Assembly (NCBI GenBank): GCA_003222065.1
Contig: QHUV01000416.1
Span: 1-7,774, forward strand
Length of the DNA: 7,774 nt
Source of the DNA: Gemmatimonadota bacterium
GTDB lineage: Bacteria > Gemmatimonadota > Gemmatimonadetes > Gemmatimonadales > Gemmatimonadaceae
Reading direction: 5' to 3'
The notes beneath the pieces are model-generated. The model worked only from the letters and a program-made list of their open reading frames with translations, was not told the DNA's origin and searched no databases. Positions 5,652 through 7,774 of the stretch are shown here, one piece after another; the first letter of the stretch is position 1; the number at the start of each line of letters is the position of its first letter. The translations under genes were made by a program, and so were the position numbers.

Positions 5652-6703
5652 CGTCGATCCAGAAACCGCCCGTTAGGCACCCCTCGCTCCAGTCGAACGC
5701 CCTCGGCCTAACGAGACGCGATTATGAGGGGGCGATGTCGACGCTCTGCGCCGGCTGCGGCCATGACTCCGTGACGGCCGCGATCGTCCAGGCGTTCTTC
5801 GAGCTGGACATCCCGCCCCACCGGGCGGCGAAGATGAGTGGCATCGGCTGCTCCTCGAAGACGACCGCGTACTTCATGCGCCAGTCGCACGGCTTCAATT
5901 CCGTCCACGGACGGATGCCGTCGGTAGCGAGCGGCGCCAACGCCGCCAACCGCGACCTCATCTACATCGGTATCTCCGGCGACGGCGATTCGCTCTCGAT
6001 CGGACTCGGTCAGCTCTGCCACGCGATTCGGCGCAACGTCGACATGCTGTATGTGCTCGAGAACAATGGCGTCTACGGCCTAACGAAGGGGCAGTTCTCG
6101 GCGTCGGCGGACGTTGGATCCAAATCGAAGCGCGGAGAGCCGAACGTCCAGAAGCCGATCGATCCGGTGCTCCTCGCGTTGAGCCTCGGCGCGACGTTCG
6201 TGGCGCGCGGATTCTCCGGTGACAAGGCACGGCTGGTTCCGATGCTCAAGGCGGGGCTCACGCACAAAGGATTCGCGATCATCGACGTGATCTCGCCATG
6301 CGTGACGTTCAACGACCACGAAGGATCGACGAAGAGCTATCGCTTCACGCGCGAGAACTATCACGAGCTCGCCGCGGTCGACTTCGTCCCGCTCCAGCGC
6401 GAGATCACGGCGGCAACCGAGGCGGGCACGAGCGTCTCCGTCACGATGCACGATGGCAGCATCGTGCGTTTCCGCGAAGTCGGAAGTGAGTACGATCCGA
6501 CGGATCGAGACGCGGCGTACGCGCACGTGCGCACACACCAGGAGCGCGGGGAGATCGTAACCGGACTGCTCTACATCGACGAGCAGTCATCGGACATGCA
6601 CGACATCGCGCACACGGTCGAGCGTCCACTCGTCGAGCTGCCGTACGAATCCCTCTGCCCCGGCCGCGAGGCGCTCGAGAAGTTGATGGATGAATATCGG
6701 TAG
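5648..6703 (+). CDS. korB: 2-oxoacid (probably 2-oxoglutarate):acceptor oxidoreductase, beta subunit
   Basis: TPP- and iron-sulfur-binding catalytic subunit of 351 aa, cytosolic, partner of KorA. The TPP/Mg motif is GDGDSLSIG (111-119) with N139-N140 in ENNGVYGLTKGQ. The cysteines that ligate the proximal 4Fe-4S cluster in this family are visible: C34 and C37 (CAGCGHD), C68 (GIGCSSKT) and C218 (SPCVTFND). VHGRMPSVASGANAANRDL (86-104) is the conserved stretch ahead of the TPP site. ATG 5648 overlaps the korA stop as ATGA, the usual sign of translational coupling; GAGG at 5634-5637 is a modest Shine-Dalgarno. The first ~30 residues are a family-typical leader, here encoded by DNA holding an inverted pair of GCCTAACG octamers. 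All expected active-site residues are present, so this subunit looks functional even though the 5' end of korA is suspect. Pyruvate or branched-chain specificity cannot be excluded by sequence alone. Confidence 0.92.
   Translation: MTSIQKPPVRHPSLQSNALGLTRRDYEGAMSTLCAGCGHDSVTAAIVQAFFELDIPPHRAAKMSGIGCSSKTTAYFMRQSHGFNSVHGRMPSVASGANAANRDLIYIGISGDGDSLSIGLGQLCHAIRRNVDMLYVLENNGVYGLTKGQFSASADVGSKSKRGEPNVQKPIDPVLLALSLGATFVARGFSGDKARLVPMLKAGLTHKGFAIIDVISPCVTFNDHEGSTKSYRFTRENYHELAAVDFVPLQREITAATEAGTSVSVTMHDGSIVRFREVGSEYDPTDRDAAYAHVRTHQERGEIVTGLLYIDEQSSDMHDIAHTVERPLVELPYESLCPGREALEKLMDEYR
5671..5713. repeat. Inverted pair of GCCTAACG octamers inside the korB leader
   Basis: CGTTAGGC (5671-5678) and GCCTAACG (5706-5713) are perfect reverse complements with a 27-nt loop, within codons 8-22 of korB. 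They could form an 8-bp stem in the mRNA. They are also two of the nine copies of the over-represented octamer in this window. Confidence 0.5.
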
Positions 6704-6707
6704 CAGT

Positions 6708-6738
6708 TTGTCATCCTTCGCTACGCTCAGGATGACAA
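6708..6738. repeat. REP-like palindromic element after korB
   Basis: TTGTCATCCT (6708-6717) and AGGATGACAA (6729-6738) are perfect 10-bp arms around an 11-nt centre. The element starts 5 bp after the korB stop, between convergent genes, the usual place for REP-type repeats. It matches from memory the common TGTCATCCTGAGCG...GAAGGAT repeat of environmental genomes. It may stabilise the 3' end of the operon mRNA or block transcription from either side; there is no T-tract for classical termination. A partial copy lies at 3914-3928. Confidence 0.7.
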
Positions 6739-6739
6739 G

Positions 6740-6786
6740 ACCGTTCAGTCCCGTGACGTGATGCGGCAGTGCGCGCGCTGAACGGT
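6740..6786. terminator. 9-bp inverted repeat spanning the 3' end of the minus-strand gene (possible terminator)
   Basis: ACCGTTCAG (6740-6748) and CTGAACGGT (6778-6786) are perfect reverse complements with a 29-nt loop. The stop codon of the minus-strand gene (6745-6747) lies in one arm. The long loop and lack of a T-run make termination only one possibility; chance is another. Confidence 0.25.
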
Positions 6787-7257
6787 GCGCGGCATCGGCA
6801 CCGTACACTCGTAGCGCGCCGTATGGTCGCCGACGGCGTCGGCGTGAACGATGAGTGTATGCTCATCGACGCGCGAGAAGTCCCTGAGCCGCAGCAGCCC
6901 GCGTGGATTGCCGAAATTGCGCTCGTCGGCGGCGCAGGCTGAGCGAGGGAGCACCTTCGCGGCGCCTCCGCGCAGCGATCGCATCACTCCGCCACTCGGG
7001 TCGACGTCCACACTGCCGTCGCTCGCTCGTGCGACGCTCAGGCAAACCGTGTCGGCGCTATCGCCGATGACCTCGTCGAGCAGCGCCCGGAACGCGGTCG
7101 TCACGAACAGATCGTCGTTGGCCACCGCCGCGGCGACGAGTGGGGGAGCCGCGTGCTGTGCCGCGCACGCTGTTGCCGCGGTCGTCAAAACGCATGCTGC
7201 CGCGATGGCGCGCAGCGTCGTCGAGAGCGTGACGGGACGGACGAAAGAAGAGCTCAT
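6745..7257 (-). CDS. Secreted or lipoprotein-like hypothetical protein (170 aa)
   Basis: I do not recognise a named family. The N-terminus is an export signal: R7 and R16, then the hydrophobic stretch AIAAACVLTTAATA (17-30), with C31 in ATAC as a weak lipobox (Ala rather than Leu at -3) or a signal peptidase I site after ACA. The mature part (~140 aa) has no membrane segment and four cysteines (C72, C108, C151, C164) that could form disulfides in the periplasm, and phrases such as DTVCLSVAR, VLPRSAC and ARYECTVPM. It reads like a small beta-rich envelope protein, which is an inference. ATG 7257 is the longest start and gives the complete signal peptide, but no clear Shine-Dalgarno precedes it. 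It is convergent with korB and divergent from the gene at 7485. Reality of the gene rests on the signal peptide, G/C-rich third positions and good coverage of an otherwise empty interval. Confidence 0.7.
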   Translation of the reverse strand: MSSSFVRPVTLSTTLRAIAAACVLTTAATACAAQHAAPPLVAAAVANDDLFVTTAFRALLDEVIGDSADTVCLSVARASDGSVDVDPSGGVMRSLRGGAAKVLPRSACAADERNFGNPRGLLRLRDFSRVDEHTLIVHADAVGDHTARYECTVPMPRTVQRAHCRITSRD

Positions 7258-7484
7258 CAGTGGAAATGCTAACGTCAGATCGGATGCCGCGGCGCCATAC
7301 GCGGAGAGAGGACGAATCTACGATGCGGACGTTACGCCCGGGCGTCGCGCGTCGTCCCCACGTTGCCATGTCGCGACGCCAGAGAATTGATTGTCCGCAC
7401 GAGCGCCGCCCGGGTATGGCGGTCTGTTTACACTGTCTCCACGCGAACCGCGTCGCCACGCGCGCGCGTCGCCAGCGAGCCGTA
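7258..7484. promoter_or_regulatory. Divergent intergenic region with two dyad symmetries
   Basis: This 227-bp stretch separates the minus-strand hypothetical gene from the rightward gene and should contain both promoters. It holds a perfect 12-bp palindrome ACGCCCGGGCGT (7334-7345) and an overlapping 9-bp inverted repeat GGCGTCGCG / CGCGACGCC (7341-7349 and 7372-7380). A TTGTCC (7391) to TATGGC (7415) pair with an 18-bp spacer is a weak rightward promoter candidate. An in-frame ATG at 7416 may mean that the coding region starts earlier. Confidence 0.35.
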
Positions 7485-7774
7485 ATGCGCTTCTCGCTCT
7501 GGACGATGGGCCTCGCCGTCGTCGGGATCGTCGCCGCTACAGGAGCGGGGGCGGTGGGGAAGCATGCGGAACCGCCGAGCGCCGCTCGGCCGACACCGAA
7601 GCCGGTCGTCGCCAAGGCAGCGACTGTGATCTCCGACACAACGCTCGCAGTCGCGGGCACGGTGCTGCAGCAGGGCAGTGTCGCGAGCGCTCCCGTGCCG
7701 ACGCCTGATAGCGCGCAACGTCGGCCACTCGCCGCCACCGCTTCTGTTGCCGCGGGAACCGTCGTGGACTCGGT
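7485..7774 (+). CDS. Membrane-anchored Pro/Ala-rich protein, 3'-truncated by the window edge
   Basis: An open frame of 96 codons runs off the right edge without a stop. It begins MRFSLWTMGLAVVGIVAATG: one positive charge, then a hydrophobic segment (~4-24) that is a signal anchor or uncleaved signal peptide. A flexible linker rich in Pro, Ala, Lys and Val follows (PPSAARPTPKPVVAKAAT and onward), of the kind that joins a membrane anchor to a distal periplasmic domain outside the window. Third codon positions are strongly G/C, in line with the neighbours. ATG 7416 is in frame and would add 23 residues (MAVCLHCLHANRVATRARRQRAV) containing a CxxC and an Arg-rich stretch on the cytosolic side; neither start has a strong Shine-Dalgarno (GCGAG at 7475-7479 is weak for 7485). 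The function cannot be told from this portion. Confidence 0.6.
   Translation, partial: MRFSLWTMGLAVVGIVAATGAGAVGKHAEPPSAARPTPKPVVAKAATVISDTTLAVAGTVLQQGSVASAPVPTPDSAQRRPLAATASVAAGTVVDS

Larger units (their letters stand above)
448..6085. repeat. Dispersed octamer GCCTAACG / CGTTAGGC, nine copies
   Basis: GCCTAACG on the plus strand starts at 3619, 5020, 5706 and 6078. Its reverse complement CGTTAGGC starts at 448, 1665, 4106, 4489 and 5671. All nine lie in coding sequence, in three codon phases: xxC-CTA-ACG four times, GCG-TTA-GGC three times and xxC-GTT-AGG twice. The core CTAACG occurs three more times (1232, 1701, 7269). Confidence 0.75.

Noticed and set aside
6851..7390. Plus-strand open frame of 179 codons opposite the secreted hypothetical gene
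   Set aside because: Low-complexity Ser/Ala/Arg composition and no start context; the minus strand has a proper signal peptide and better codon use.
7391..7420. TTGTCC-N18-TATGGC as a sigma-70 promoter for the right-edge gene
   Set aside because: Both boxes deviate from consensus and the element overlaps a possible start codon at 7416; too weak to call as its own feature.
7058..7738. Long minus-strand open frame overlapping the hypothetical gene and the right-edge gene
   Set aside because: It overlaps the better supported minus-strand gene in another frame, spans the divergent spacer, and its translation is low-complexity Ala/Arg/Thr text typical of antisense frames in G/C-rich DNA.

Overview
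The window is G+C-rich bacterial chromosome (about two thirds G+C by eye) with compact, mostly same-strand genes. The HEAT-repeat style, the three-gene 2-oxoacid oxidoreductase cluster and the recurrent octamer GCCTAACG remind me of soil or sediment Gemmatimonadota. That placement is an inference from memory, not a computed classification; Acidobacteriota, Myxococcota or another environmental phylum is possible.

Layout. Positions 1-746 hold the 3' part of a HEAT-repeat gene cut by the window edge. Positions 747-832 are a short intergenic region with a strong hairpin, a near-perfect direct repeat and a perfect 16-bp palindrome. Positions 833-2023 encode a second, exported HEAT-repeat protein. 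Only 4 bp further on begins a three-gene redox operon: a GltD-like FAD/NAD(P)H/iron-sulfur subunit (2028-3908), a fused gamma-alpha 2-oxoacid:acceptor oxidoreductase subunit (korA-like, 3942-5651) and the TPP/[4Fe-4S] beta subunit (korB-like, 5648-6703). A REP-like hairpin follows korB. A small secreted or lipoprotein-like hypothetical gene lies convergently on the minus strand (6745-7257). A divergent intergenic region leads to a membrane-anchored, Pro/Ala-rich protein cut by the right edge (7485-7774).

How the genes work together. The three redox subunits match the architecture known for soluble 2-oxoglutarate:NADP+ oxidoreductases. KorA and KorB bind TPP and a 4Fe-4S cluster and form succinyl-CoA from 2-oxoglutarate and CoA. 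The FAD/Fe-S subunit passes the electrons to NADP+ in place of free ferredoxin, or runs them in reverse. Why an exported HEAT protein abuts this operon is unknown.

The points most worth a second look are two. First, the 5' end of korA appears to be missing, replaced by half of the same REP-like repeat that sits intact after korB. Second, the octamer GCCTAACG occurs nine times on the two strands, usually by means of otherwise rare CTA/TTA leucine codons. I found no RNA genes, CRISPR arrays, transposases or integrases.
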